Below, piece after piece: positions 1 through 8,109 of a stretch of 64,000 nt of DNA (position 1 is the stretch's first letter; each line of letters starts with the position of its first letter). The position numbers were made by a program, and so were the translations under genes. Below the pieces are notes generated by a model. That model saw only the letters and a list, made by a program, of their open reading frames with translations. It did not search any database and was not told where the DNA came from. Source of the DNA: Bogoriella caseilytica (GTDB taxonomy: Bacteria; Actinomycetota; Actinomycetes; Actinomycetales; Actinomycetaceae); NCBI RefSeq assembly GCF_003752405.1, contig NZ_RKHK01000001.1:2294001-2358000 (forward strand). Reading direction: 5' to 3'.

Positions 1-1
1 G

Positions 2-133
2 TGGGTGCGGACCGAGCGCGCCATCCGCCAGCGATCGCCGCTGCCGTCACCTTTCTCCGCACTGCCGCTGATCCTCGCCCTGGTGGCGGTCGCGGTGCTG
101 ATCGGTGGCGGCCTGGCCCTCGGGGAGTACTGA
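2..133 (+). CDS. C-terminal end of a DUF202 (YidH-type) membrane protein, 5' truncated by window edge
   Basis: Only the last 43 codons are present. They contain a basic cytoplasmic stretch (WVRTERAIRQR) followed by a hydrophobic helix of about 24 residues ending in GGLALGEY and a TGA stop. This is the usual ending of the YidH half of DUF202 protein pairs, small inner-membrane proteins of unknown function. The stop overlaps the start of the next DUF202 gene as TGATG, so the two are almost certainly co-translated. The family assignment rests mainly on the partner gene. Confidence 0.6.
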   Translation, partial: WVRTERAIRQRSPLPSPFSALPLILALVAVAVLIGGGLALGEY

Positions 134-501
134 TGCCGCCCTGGGATCCCGGACTGCAGCCGGAGCGCACCGAGCTCGCGTGGCGCCGCACCATCCTCGC
201 CGCGACCGCGGGCCTGGCCATTGCCGGGCGCTACGCGGGGGCGAGTCAGCCCGTGCTCGCCATGGTGCTGCCCGCCCTGGCGGTCGCTCTCGGCCTGGTG
301 GCCCTGCGCCTGGTCAGCTCACGAGTGCGTGCCATCGATACGGCCCTGCGTGCCGCCGGTCCCGATGGCCCCGGCAGTCGGACGAGCGAGAGGGCCACCG
401 CCCGGCCCATGCCCGGCGGTGGCATGCTGATGGCCACCGCTGGCGCCGCTGCCACCGCGCTGCTCGCCGCCACCTGGTACGTGGTGAGCGCGGCACTGTA
501 G
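133..501 (+). CDS. DUF202 domain membrane protein
   Basis: 122 residues. The start chosen is the ATG that overlaps the upstream stop as TGATG. The N-terminus MPPWDPGLQPERTELAWRRT is the typical DUF202 signature (ERT-LAW-RT), followed by three hydrophobic segments at roughly residues 17-35, 40-60 and 98-120. Such proteins sit in the cytoplasmic membrane and have no established activity. Tandem DUF202 pairs are common in actinobacteria. An open frame extends upstream to base 1 but encodes no family sequence and overlaps the previous gene, so I reject the longer start. Confidence 0.8.
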   Translation: MPPWDPGLQPERTELAWRRTILAATAGLAIAGRYAGASQPVLAMVLPALAVALGLVALRLVSSRVRAIDTALRAAGPDGPGSRTSERATARPMPGGGMLMATAGAAATALLAATWYVVSAAL

Positions 502-551
502 CCGCGCTCCGCCTTGCCCCTGTCACCATCTGGAACCACTGGAGGAGCCCC

Positions 552-2378
552 ATGATCACCGCCAGCAGCCAGGACGGCACCTACCCTCGTCCGCAACTCG
601 TGCGCGGAGCGCACCTCAGCCTCGACCGCCGCTGCGGCTTCGCCTACGACGATGACGATCGTGGCCGCGCTGAGGGATGGCACCGCCGCACTGAGGTCTT
701 CGACCGGAGCATTCAGCTGCCCTTCGCCCCGGAGTCGGCCGAGTCGGGGATCGGGGAGACCGGCTACCACCCCGTGGTCTGGTACCGGATCCCGGTGAGC
801 ACTGGCGACCTGCAGGAAGCCGGATGGGATGAGCAGGGCACGCGCCTGCTGCTGCACTTCGGCGCCGTCGACTACCGCGCCGAGGTCTGGGTCGACGGCC
901 TCCATGTCGGTGTGCATGAGGGCGGGCAGACCGCGTTCAGCGTCGACATCACCGAGGCCCTCGCCGAGGGCGCCGGGGAGCACGTGATCGTGGTGCGAGC
1001 CGAGGACGATCCCCTCGATGCGACTCTCCCGCGTGGCAAGCAGGACTGGAAGGAGGAGCCCCACGGCATCTGGTACTACCGCACCACCGGCATCTGGCGC
1101 ACGGTGTGGCTGGAGGCGGTGCCCCAGCTGCACGTGACCTCGCTGGCCTGGACGCCGGACCTGGCGCAGTACTCCGTGCGCATGGAGCTGGAGCTGAGCC
1201 ACCGTCATCCCGGAGCCGAAGTCGATGTCGCGCTCAGCTACCGGGGTGAGCCGCTGGCACGGCTGCAGGTGCCCTCCGAGCAGCAGACCGTCATCGCCGA
1301 CATCCCGATCAACAGCCTGCGCAACGGCCAGCTGCAGCACGAGTACTCCTGGTCCCCGGAGCACCCGCGACTGATCGATGCCGCCGTGACCGTCCGCGGC
1401 GACGGCGAGGCGAGCGACGTCGTCGCCTCCTACCTCGGTCTGCGTTCGGTGGGCACGGCGCACGGGCGGTTCCTGCTCAACGAGCACCCGGTCTACCTCC
1501 GCTCGGTGCTGGAGCAGGGGTATTGGCCGGGCTCGCACTTCACCGCGCCCTCCCCGGCTGCCCTGCGTGAGGAGGCCGAGTTGATCCGTGACCTCGGCTT
1601 CAACGCCTTGCGGATCCACCAGAAGGTGGAGGATCCGCGCTTCCTCTACTGGTGTGACCGCCTCGGCCTGCTGGTGTGGGGTGAGACGGCGGGGGCATAC
1701 GAGTTCAACGCCCTGGCTGTGCAGCGACTCACCACGGAATGGGTCGAGATCGTGCGGCAGTATCGCTCCCACCCCTCGATCGTGACCTGGGTGCCCTTCA
1801 ACGAGTCCTGGGGCATCCAGCACGGCAGCCACGACCCGGCCCAGCGCGCCTACGCCGTGGGCCTGACCAACCTCACCCGCGCGCTCGACCCCTCCCGCCC
1901 CGTCATCTCCAATGATGGCTGGGAGCACACCGACTCCGACGTCTGGACCATTCACGACTATGAGGCCGATGGTGAGGTCTTGCGCAAGCGCTATGGCAGC
2001 CGCGAGACGCTGGCCGAGATGATCCGGGGCATCGGTCCCGCCGGGCGGCGCCTGTGGCTCGGTGCGCAGGACGCCCCGGCCCTGCAGAGCCTGGGCAGCG
2101 ACGAGCCGATCATGCTCACCGAGTTCGGCGGGGTCTCCTTCGTGACCAGCGAGGTGCCCGAGGACAGCTGGGGATACTCCACCGCGAGCGACGCCGCGGA
2201 CTTCGAGGCGCGCCTCGGTGCGATCCTGCAGGCCGTCCACGCCTCCGAGCACCTCTCGGGCTTCTGCTACACCCAGCTGACCGACACCCACCAGGAGACC
2301 AACGGCCTCTGCGATGCCCAGCGCCGCCCCAAGCTCCCGATCGAGACCCTCGCTGGGTTGGTCCGCGGCGCGCGCTGA
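552..2378 (+). CDS. Glycoside hydrolase family 2 protein (beta-galactosidase/beta-glucuronidase-like)
   Basis: 608 residues. The ATG at 552 follows a GGAGGAG ribosome-binding site, and the family sequence begins there (PRPQLVRGAHLSLD). Domain order is that of GH2: a sugar-binding jelly roll (about 40-190), an immunoglobulin-like domain (about 195-300) and a TIM barrel (300-605). E418 in VPFNESWG is the expected acid/base and E524 in LTEFGG the expected nucleophile. There is no signal peptide, so it probably acts in the cytosol on imported oligosaccharides. No transporter or sugar regulator lies next to it, so the substrate cannot be inferred. It is shorter than LacZ (about 1000 aa) and resembles compact GH2 enzymes. 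Confidence 0.9.
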   Translation: MITASSQDGTYPRPQLVRGAHLSLDRRCGFAYDDDDRGRAEGWHRRTEVFDRSIQLPFAPESAESGIGETGYHPVVWYRIPVSTGDLQEAGWDEQGTRLLLHFGAVDYRAEVWVDGLHVGVHEGGQTAFSVDITEALAEGAGEHVIVVRAEDDPLDATLPRGKQDWKEEPHGIWYYRTTGIWRTVWLEAVPQLHVTSLAWTPDLAQYSVRMELELSHRHPGAEVDVALSYRGEPLARLQVPSEQQTVIADIPINSLRNGQLQHEYSWSPEHPRLIDAAVTVRGDGEASDVVASYLGLRSVGTAHGRFLLNEHPVYLRSVLEQGYWPGSHFTAPSPAALREEAELIRDLGFNALRIHQKVEDPRFLYWCDRLGLLVWGETAGAYEFNALAVQRLTTEWVEIVRQYRSHPSIVTWVPFNESWGIQHGSHDPAQRAYAVGLTNLTRALDPSRPVISNDGWEHTDSDVWTIHDYEADGEVLRKRYGSRETLAEMIRGIGPAGRRLWLGAQDAPALQSLGSDEPIMLTEFGGVSFVTSEVPEDSWGYSTASDAADFEARLGAILQAVHASEHLSGFCYTQLTDTHQETNGLCDAQRRPKLPIETLAGLVRGAR

Positions 2379-2399
2379 GGTGTGAGCGGTTTCCCAAGA

Positions 2400-2405
2400 T
2401 AGCCT
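2400..2405 (+). promoter_or_regulatory. Probable leaderless -10 box of the YihY/BrkB gene
   Basis: TAGCCT lies 7 bases before the ATG at 2413 and there is no Shine-Dalgarno sequence. This TAnnnT-N6-8-start layout recurs through the window and is the known arrangement of actinobacterial leaderless transcripts. Confidence 0.55.
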
Positions 2406-2412
2406 CATCCCC

Positions 2413-3621
2413 ATGTCAAGAACGGGGAAGCCGTCGAACGGCCTGGTCGCCACGGTGACCGGGCTGGTCGAGCGCTTCCAGGCCAGCCGGCTCGGGCGCA
2501 GCATCGACCGTTACCTGATCTCCCGGGGCAACCTCCTCGCCGGCGGTATCGCCTACTCCGCGCTCTTTGCCATCGCTGCCAGCCTGACGCTGGCGTGGAC
2601 CGTCTTCATGGCGGTGCTCGGCGGCAACCAGGAACTGCGCGAGATGGTGCTCGGGGAGCTTGATGAGGTGCTCCCGGGCCTGCTGGACACCCCCGGTGAG
2701 CCTGGTCTGGTCAGCCCTGACTCCCTCGTGCTGGAGAACATCTTCACCATTCCCGGGGGGATCGCCGCCGTGGTGCTGCTGTGGACGGCGCTCACGGTGA
2801 TGACTGCGCTGCGCATGTCCATCCGCGCCATGTTCGGGATCGTGGCACCGCCGGAGAACTTTGCGCTGGGCAAGTCCCGGGATCTCATGGGCTTCCTGGC
2901 TCTCGCTCTCGGTGTCGTCCTGGCTGCTGTGCTGGCCACGGTGGCCTCGCAGGCCGCGAGCGAGGTGCTCGGCCTGGTGGACCTGGACGGGCCGGCACTG
3001 CGCTGGACCCTGCGCGTGGTCGGTCTCCTCGCTGCCTTCGCTGTCGACTGGTGCGTGTTCCTCATGCTCTTCCGCTTCACGGCGGGAGTGCGGGCTCCCA
3101 GGCGGGATCTCCTGCTCGGCGCGGCGCTCGGTGCGATGACCTCCGGGGCCTTGCGGGTGGGTGGGACCTCGCTGATCGGAGCCGTGGATGATCCCTTGCT
3201 GGCCGCCGGTGCCGCGCTGGTCACCATCCTGCTCTGGGTGAACCTGGCTGCCCGCCTCGCGCTGTTCGTCGCCGCTTTCACCGCGAACCCGCCCGCGCCC
3301 GTGCGTGCCGTGAGCCCGGAGGCCGTGCACCTCTACAGCCGCCCGAACTATGTCACCGAGTCCGTTCCGGAGACGAAGTTCTGGAGCCACCAGCCGTTGA
3401 CGGGCACGATCATCCCCGAAGAGCCGGTGGAGGAACCCGAACCGCTACCCGAGCCCGAGCCGCTCCCCGAGCGCGGTGGTCTGGTGGGGGCGCTCCAGCG
3501 CCGCCGGGTGGCCAAGGCCGAAGCGACACTCGTGCAGGCCCACCGCAAGGCGGTCTCCAAACGCCTGGCCTACGAGGAGAGCAAGCGCAAGGCCGCCGCC
3601 CGAAACGACGCGAGAAGGTGA
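2413..3621 (+). CDS. YihY/BrkB (virulence factor BrkB) family membrane protein
   Basis: 402 residues with about six membrane helices, beginning with the family's conserved LLAGGIAYSALFAI segment (residues 41-56) and continuing at about 116-135, 158-180, 198-217, 228-245 and 255-285. The protein ends in a cytoplasmic tail of about 100 residues with a PEPEPLPEPEPLPE stretch and a basic C-terminus. The family was once called RNase BN but is now regarded as a membrane protein of uncertain function, possibly transport. The start is set by the -10 box 7 bases upstream. The next gene follows after 2 bases, so manC may be co-transcribed. Confidence 0.88.
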   Translation: MSRTGKPSNGLVATVTGLVERFQASRLGRSIDRYLISRGNLLAGGIAYSALFAIAASLTLAWTVFMAVLGGNQELREMVLGELDEVLPGLLDTPGEPGLVSPDSLVLENIFTIPGGIAAVVLLWTALTVMTALRMSIRAMFGIVAPPENFALGKSRDLMGFLALALGVVLAAVLATVASQAASEVLGLVDLDGPALRWTLRVVGLLAAFAVDWCVFLMLFRFTAGVRAPRRDLLLGAALGAMTSGALRVGGTSLIGAVDDPLLAAGAALVTILLWVNLAARLALFVAAFTANPPAPVRAVSPEAVHLYSRPNYVTESVPETKFWSHQPLTGTIIPEEPVEEPEPLPEPEPLPERGGLVGALQRRRVAKAEATLVQAHRKAVSKRLAYEESKRKAAARNDARR

Positions 3622-3623
3622 TC

Positions 3624-4715
3624 ATGAACGAAGCACTCCACGCCATTGTCCCGGCCGGCGGCGCGGGCAGCCGCCTGTGGCCCCTGTCGCGCCGCGACAG
3701 CCCCAAGTTCCTCCTCGACATCACCGGCGCCGGATCCTCCCTGCTGCAGCAGACCGTGGCTCGACTGGCCCCGCTCACCCGGGAGGGTTCGACCACCGTG
3801 GTCACTGGCGTCGCGCACGCGGCCGCGGTCCGTGAGCAACTCCCGCAGGTCGACCCCCACTCGGTGCTCGCTGAGCCCTCGCCACGCGATTCGATGGCGG
3901 CGATCGCGCTGGCGGCCGCCGTCATCCACGAGCGTCACGGTGACGTGGTCGTCGGCTCCTTCCCGGCAGATCACGTGGTCCGTGATGAGGACGCCTTCAC
4001 GTCGGCCGTCACCGAGGCCGTGGCCGTGGCCCGCGCCGGCTACGTGGTCACCATCGGCATCGAGCCGCTCGAGCCGTCCACCGGATTCGGCTACATCCGC
4101 ACCGGTGCGCTGCTCGACGGGTTCGACTCCGCGCGCACGGCGGTCACCTTCACGGAGAAGCCGGATGTGGCCACCGCCTCCTCCTACCTGGCCACCGGTG
4201 AGTACCGGTGGAACGCGGGGATGTTCGTCATGCGCACCTCCGTGCTGCTGGGCCACCTCGAACACCGCCGCCCCGAGCTGGCCGCAGGTGTGCGTGCCAT
4301 CGCGGCTGCCTGGGACACCCCCCAACAGGCCGAGGTGCTGCAGGAGCGATGGGCGGGCCTGGAGAAGATCGCCATCGACCACGCCATCGCCGAGCCGGTG
4401 GCCCTCGAGGGCGGGGTCGCGGTGGTGCCCGCCGCCATGGGCTGGGATGACATCGGCGACTTCGCTCGCTTGACCTCCCATGTGCCCTGCCAGGCGGACG
4501 GCGCGCACGTGCGCGGAGAGGGTGATGTGATCGCCCTCGACAGCGCCGGTGCGGTGGTCCTGCCCGGAACCGGACGCACCATCGCCGTGCTCGGCATCCC
4601 CGACGCCGTGGTGGTCGATACCGGCGACGCTCTCCTGGTGACCACCCAGGCTCATGCGCAGCGGGTCAAGGATGTGGTGACCGCGCTGGGCGAGGAGCGG
4701 GACCACCTGCGCTGA
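3624..4715 (+). CDS. manC: Mannose-1-phosphate guanylyltransferase
   Basis: 363 residues from the ATG at 3624; a GTG at 3618 is also in frame but overlaps the upstream gene's stop. The enzyme makes GDP-mannose from mannose-1-phosphate and GTP in the cytosol for mannolipid, glycan or capsule synthesis. The nucleotide-binding signature PAGGAGSRLWPLSR is at the N-terminus and the sugar-binding FTEKP is near residue 175. It is the short form without the C-terminal cupin/isomerase domain found in bifunctional ManC/AlgA. It follows the BrkB-like gene by 2 bases. Confidence 0.92.
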   Translation: MNEALHAIVPAGGAGSRLWPLSRRDSPKFLLDITGAGSSLLQQTVARLAPLTREGSTTVVTGVAHAAAVREQLPQVDPHSVLAEPSPRDSMAAIALAAAVIHERHGDVVVGSFPADHVVRDEDAFTSAVTEAVAVARAGYVVTIGIEPLEPSTGFGYIRTGALLDGFDSARTAVTFTEKPDVATASSYLATGEYRWNAGMFVMRTSVLLGHLEHRRPELAAGVRAIAAAWDTPQQAEVLQERWAGLEKIAIDHAIAEPVALEGGVAVVPAAMGWDDIGDFARLTSHVPCQADGAHVRGEGDVIALDSAGAVVLPGTGRTIAVLGIPDAVVVDTGDALLVTTQAHAQRVKDVVTALGEERDHLR

Positions 4716-4726
4716 GCTCTGCGGCA

Positions 4727-4732
4727 TAGGCT
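4727..4732 (+). promoter_or_regulatory. Probable leaderless -10 box of the M20 amidohydrolase operon
   Basis: TAGGCT is followed by 7 bases and the ATG at 4740. No Shine-Dalgarno sequence is visible, and the box lies just after the manC stop, so the salvage operon starts here. Confidence 0.55.
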
Positions 4733-4739
4733 GGCAGAC

Positions 4740-6026
4740 ATGCCTGAGACCACCACGCACTCACCTGAGGCTGCCACGCAGGCCGTCGACGAAGAGCCCG
4801 CAGTACCGCCGGTGCACGAGCGCGCCTCGGCCGTGGCGCGCCGTGTCGATGAACTGATCCGCAAGCACGACCCCGACCTGGTGGCGCTTCGCCGCCGTAT
4901 CCACTCCCGGCCCGAGCTGGGCTGGAGCGAGCACGAGACCACCGATCTGTTGATGGAGAGGCTCCGGGCCGCAGGGCTGGAACCGCGCCGGCTCGACCCC
5001 ACCGGCGTCATCGTCGACATCGGGGCGGAGCCGCGCCCCGCGAAGCCGGGCCGGATCGCGCTGCGCGCGGACATCGACGCACTGCCCATCCCCGAGGAGA
5101 CCGGGCTGGACTTCGCCTCGCAGATCCCCGGCCGCGCCCACGCCTGCGGCCACGACCTGCACACTGCCGCCCTGTTCGGCGCGACCCTGGCCCTGGCCGA
5201 ACTCGAGCGGGCTGGTGACCTTCCGGTGGGCGTGCGCTGCATCTTCCAGCCAGCAGAAGAGGTCCAGCCCGGCGGCGCCAAGACGGTCATCGCGCAGGGC
5301 GGGGTCGCCGGCGTGGCCCGGATCTACGCGCTGCACTGCGCCCCGCGGGTCACCCTGGGCACCATCGGTTCGCGGATCGGCCCGATCACTGCGGCCGGCG
5401 ATACCCTCACACTCACCGTCTCCGCCGACGGCGGGCACACCTCCCGGCCCCACCACACCGGCGATGTGATCGCCGCCCTCTCCCACCTGGCCACCGGCCT
5501 GCCGGCCGTGCTGGGCCGACGCACCGATCCGCGCGCCGCAGTCAGCTTGACCTGGGGTGCGATCGAGGCTGGCAGCGCCGCCAACGCCATGCCGGCGTCC
5601 GGGACCTTGACCGGCACCATTCGCTGCCTGCACACGGGGGTGTGGGCGGAGCTGGAACAGCTCGTGGAGCACGCGGCGCACCACCTCGCGGCGCCCTTCG
5701 GCGTGGAGCTGAGCATCGATCACGTCAAGGGCATCCCTCCGGTGGACAACGAGGAGTCCGCGGTCCGCTGCCTGGACGCTGCGGTGAAGGACCAGATCGG
5801 CCCCGGTGCCGTGGAACTGACCGACCAGTCGCTGGGCGGCGAGGACTTCGCCTGGTACCTCCGTGAGGTGCCCGGAGCCATGGTGCGTCTCGGCACCCGC
5901 ACACCCGGCGGGCCCAACCACGACCTGCACCGCGGAGACGCCGTCTTCGACGAGCGCGCGATCGGGATCGGCGCACGCGTCCTGGCCCGGACCGCCCTGC
6001 TGACCGGTGAGGAGTTGAGTGGATGA
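4740..6026 (+). CDS. M20 family metal-dependent amidohydrolase (AmiA/AmiB, hippurate hydrolase-like)
   Basis: 428 residues. The metal-binding and catalytic motifs of the M20D aminoacylase/amidohydrolase group are present: HACGHDLH (cysteine and histidine metal ligands), QPAEEVQPGG with the catalytic glutamate, and GGEDFAWYL near the C-terminus. A dimerisation domain occupies the middle. The enzyme cleaves an N-acyl or amide bond of an unknown small substrate in the cytosol. The next gene, cdd, overlaps it as ATGA. AmiA1/AmiB1-type genes lie beside cdd, deoA and punA in mycobacteria, which supports conserved linkage to nucleoside salvage rather than a proven shared pathway. Confidence 0.9.
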   Translation: MPETTTHSPEAATQAVDEEPAVPPVHERASAVARRVDELIRKHDPDLVALRRRIHSRPELGWSEHETTDLLMERLRAAGLEPRRLDPTGVIVDIGAEPRPAKPGRIALRADIDALPIPEETGLDFASQIPGRAHACGHDLHTAALFGATLALAELERAGDLPVGVRCIFQPAEEVQPGGAKTVIAQGGVAGVARIYALHCAPRVTLGTIGSRIGPITAAGDTLTLTVSADGGHTSRPHHTGDVIAALSHLATGLPAVLGRRTDPRAAVSLTWGAIEAGSAANAMPASGTLTGTIRCLHTGVWAELEQLVEHAAHHLAAPFGVELSIDHVKGIPPVDNEESAVRCLDAAVKDQIGPGAVELTDQSLGGEDFAWYLREVPGAMVRLGTRTPGGPNHDLHRGDAVFDERAIGIGARVLARTALLTGEELSG

Positions 6027-6436
6027 GCGAGCATGACGCTGCCGATGCCACGGTGGCCTGGGAACACCTGCAGGAACTGGCCCACACCGCGATGACCCAC
6101 GCGTATGCGCCGTATTCCGGCTACCCGGTGGGCGCGGCCGCCGTGACCACCGATGTGCGCTACGTCAGCGGCTGCAATGTGGAGAACGCTTCCTACGGCC
6201 TCGGGCTGTGCGCGGAATGCGGCCTGATCTCGGATCTGATGCGCAGTGGTGGGGGCCGGCTGGCCGCTTTCGTCTGCGTCGACGGCGAGGGGCGACTGCT
6301 CACTCCGTGTGGCCGGTGCCGGCAGCTGCTCTTCGAACACGGCGGTGCCCACCTCAAGGTGCTTCTTGCCTCAGGCGTGTGGAAGCTCGGCGAGCTGTTG
6401 CCCGAGGCGTTCGGCCCGGGCCACCTCGAGGCGTGA
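6023..6436 (+). CDS. cdd: Cytidine deaminase
   Basis: 137 residues, the usual length of the homotetrameric zinc enzyme. It deaminates cytidine and deoxycytidine to uridine and deoxyuridine. Zinc ligands C63 (in CAEC, with catalytic E65), C96 and C99 (PCGRC) are present, and CNVENASYG binds the nucleoside. The start overlaps the preceding stop as ATGA, and deoA begins 7 bases after its stop, giving a deaminase-phosphorylase pair that passes pyrimidine nucleosides to phosphorolysis. Confidence 0.96.
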   Translation: MSEHDAADATVAWEHLQELAHTAMTHAYAPYSGYPVGAAAVTTDVRYVSGCNVENASYGLGLCAECGLISDLMRSGGGRLAAFVCVDGEGRLLTPCGRCRQLLFEHGGAHLKVLLASGVWKLGELLPEAFGPGHLEA

Positions 6437-6443
6437 GACCGGC

Positions 6444-7745
6444 ATGAACGCGCCCGAGCTCTTCGACGCCGTCGAGATCATCGCCACCAAGCGTGATGGC
6501 GCGGCCTTGAGCCCCGCGCAGATTGCCTGGGTGGTGGACGCCTACACCCGTGGTGTGGTGGCCGATGAGCAGATGTCGGCCCTGGCCATGGCGATCCTGC
6601 TGCGCGGCATGGACCGCGCGGAGATCTCCGCCTGGACCACCGCGATGATCGACTCCGGGCGCCGGCTGGACTTCTCGGGACTGCCGCGACCGGCCGTGGA
6701 CAAGCACTCGACCGGGGGCGTGGGCGACAAGATCACGCTGCCGCTCGCGCCGCTCGTGGCCGCCTGCGGGCTGAGCGTGCCGCAGCTCTCCGGCCGCGGT
6801 CTCGGGCACACCGGCGGCACCCTGGACAAGCTCGAGGCCATCCCTGGCTGGCGCGCGCAACTGAGCAACGCCGAGATCGAGGCCCAGCTCCGCGAGGTGG
6901 GCGCGGTGGTCTGCGCGCCGGGCGATGATCTCGCCCCGGCCGACCGCAAGCTTTATGCCCTGCGCGATGCCACCGGCACCGTGGAGTCCATCCCGCTGAT
7001 CGCCTCCTCGATCATGTCCAAGAAGATCGCCGAGGGAGCCTGCGGCCTGGTGCTCGATGTGAAGACCGGTTCCGGGGCCTTCATGAAGGATCTGGAGCGC
7101 TCGCGGGAACTCGCGGAGACCATGGTGGCCCTCGGCGCGGACGCCGGGCTCCCCACCACCGCGGTGCTGACTGACATGGATCAGCCGCTCGGCCGCACGG
7201 CCGGCAATGCGCTGGAGGTCCGTGAGTCCCTGGAGGTGCTCGCCGGTGGCGGCCCGTCGGACGTGGTGGAGCTGACCGTGGCATTGGCGCGGGAGATGCT
7301 GGAGCTCGGCGGCGGGGGTGAGGCGGATCCGGCCGAGGCGCTCGCCGATGGCCGCGCCATGGACCTCTGGCGGCGGATGATCGCAGCTCAGGGTGGCGAC
7401 CCGGAGGCGGCGCTACCGACTGCCCGCCACGTGGAGGAAGTCCGCGCCACGGCGCCGGGCGCGGTGACCTTCGAGGCTTATCAGGTGGGCGTGACCGCAT
7501 GGCGGCTCGGGGCCGGGCGGGCCCGTAAGGAGGACGCCGTGCAGGCAGCCGCCGGTGTTGAGCTGCTGGTGGGCCCAGGGGAGCAGGTGAGCGCGGGGCA
7601 GCCCATCGCGGCCCTGCACACCGACACTCCCGAGCGCATACCGCGCGCTCAGGAGGCCTTCGAAGCGGCGGTCACGGTGCACGCGACCGTTGACGAGGCC
7701 CGTGGCGTCGGGCCAGGCAGCCGCATCCTCGGCCGCGTGGGCTGA
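6444..7745 (+). CDS. deoA: Thymidine (pyrimidine-nucleoside) phosphorylase
   Basis: 433 residues, typical for the dimeric family II nucleoside phosphorylases. It splits thymidine or deoxyuridine with phosphate into base and deoxyribose-1-phosphate. The family signature SGRGLGHTGGTLDK lies at about residues 115-128, KHSTGGVGDK binds phosphate, and the alpha/beta domain ends with the C-terminal barrel-sandwich region. The ATG at 6444 is chosen because homology begins there; a longer frame upstream overlaps cdd. A hairpin follows the stop. Confidence 0.96.
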   Translation: MNAPELFDAVEIIATKRDGAALSPAQIAWVVDAYTRGVVADEQMSALAMAILLRGMDRAEISAWTTAMIDSGRRLDFSGLPRPAVDKHSTGGVGDKITLPLAPLVAACGLSVPQLSGRGLGHTGGTLDKLEAIPGWRAQLSNAEIEAQLREVGAVVCAPGDDLAPADRKLYALRDATGTVESIPLIASSIMSKKIAEGACGLVLDVKTGSGAFMKDLERSRELAETMVALGADAGLPTTAVLTDMDQPLGRTAGNALEVRESLEVLAGGGPSDVVELTVALAREMLELGGGGEADPAEALADGRAMDLWRRMIAAQGGDPEAALPTARHVEEVRATAPGAVTFEAYQVGVTAWRLGAGRARKEDAVQAAAGVELLVGPGEQVSAGQPIAALHTDTPERIPRAQEAFEAAVTVHATVDEARGVGPGSRILGRVG

Positions 7746-7759
7746 CGGGTGCCTGCAGG

Positions 7760-7808
7760 CTCCGCCACGCGCAGCGGCCCGGCGCCGGAGCGCTGCGCGT
7801 TTGCGGAG
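7760..7808 (+). terminator. Hairpin after deoA
   Basis: Arms CTCCGC plus CGCGCAGCG (7760-7776) pair with CGCTGCGCG plus GCGGAG (7791-7808), with a small internal bulge and a 14-base loop. There is no T-run, as is common for actinobacterial terminators. It separates the salvage operon from the small acidic gene. Confidence 0.6.
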
Positions 7809-7893
7809 CTGGGGCGCTCAGGGGCAGGCTGGTAGCCCGGCTCCGGGCGTCACGCCTGCCGGGCCAGTGTGTCCGAGAGAAGGAGGCCTAGTG

Positions 7894-8109
7894 ATGACTT
7901 CGCAGCTGCCTGACCCCGTGGGTATCGAGAGCGATCCGCAGTCCCTGGCCGAGGAGCACCACGCCGACGGTGCCGCCACCCCGGAGGACTACGCGCCCGA
8001 CCCCGAGGTCGTCACCGCCACCCGGGAGGCCGATCCAGCCGACGTCGCCGAACAGCTCGACGAGCTTCCCGACCTCGCCGATCCCGCGGACGAGGAGCCG
8101 GAGTCCTAG
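7894..8109 (+). CDS. Small acidic protein of unknown function (71 aa)
   Basis: The ATG at 7894 sits 7 bases after a perfect AGGAGG (7881-7886), strong evidence that it is translated; a GTG at 7891 is too close to the site. The protein is extremely acidic, with about 23 Asp/Glu, one arginine and no lysine, and is rich in Pro and Ala. It contains the segment ADPADVAEQLDELP. It has no membrane segment or signal peptide. I do not assign a function; I recall similar short actinobacterial proteins with an ADPADVAEQ motif but cannot verify this. Its stop shares CTAG with the convergent mutase gene. Confidence 0.75.
   Translation: MTSQLPDPVGIESDPQSLAEEHHADGAATPEDYAPDPEVVTATREADPADVAEQLDELPDLADPADEEPES

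Noticed and set aside
246-2504. A 752-codon open frame on the minus strand
   Set aside because: It lies opposite the GH2 gene, which has catalytic motifs and a ribosome-binding site. Long antisense frames are expected in very GC-rich DNA, and the translation is low-complexity Gly/Val/Arg/His.
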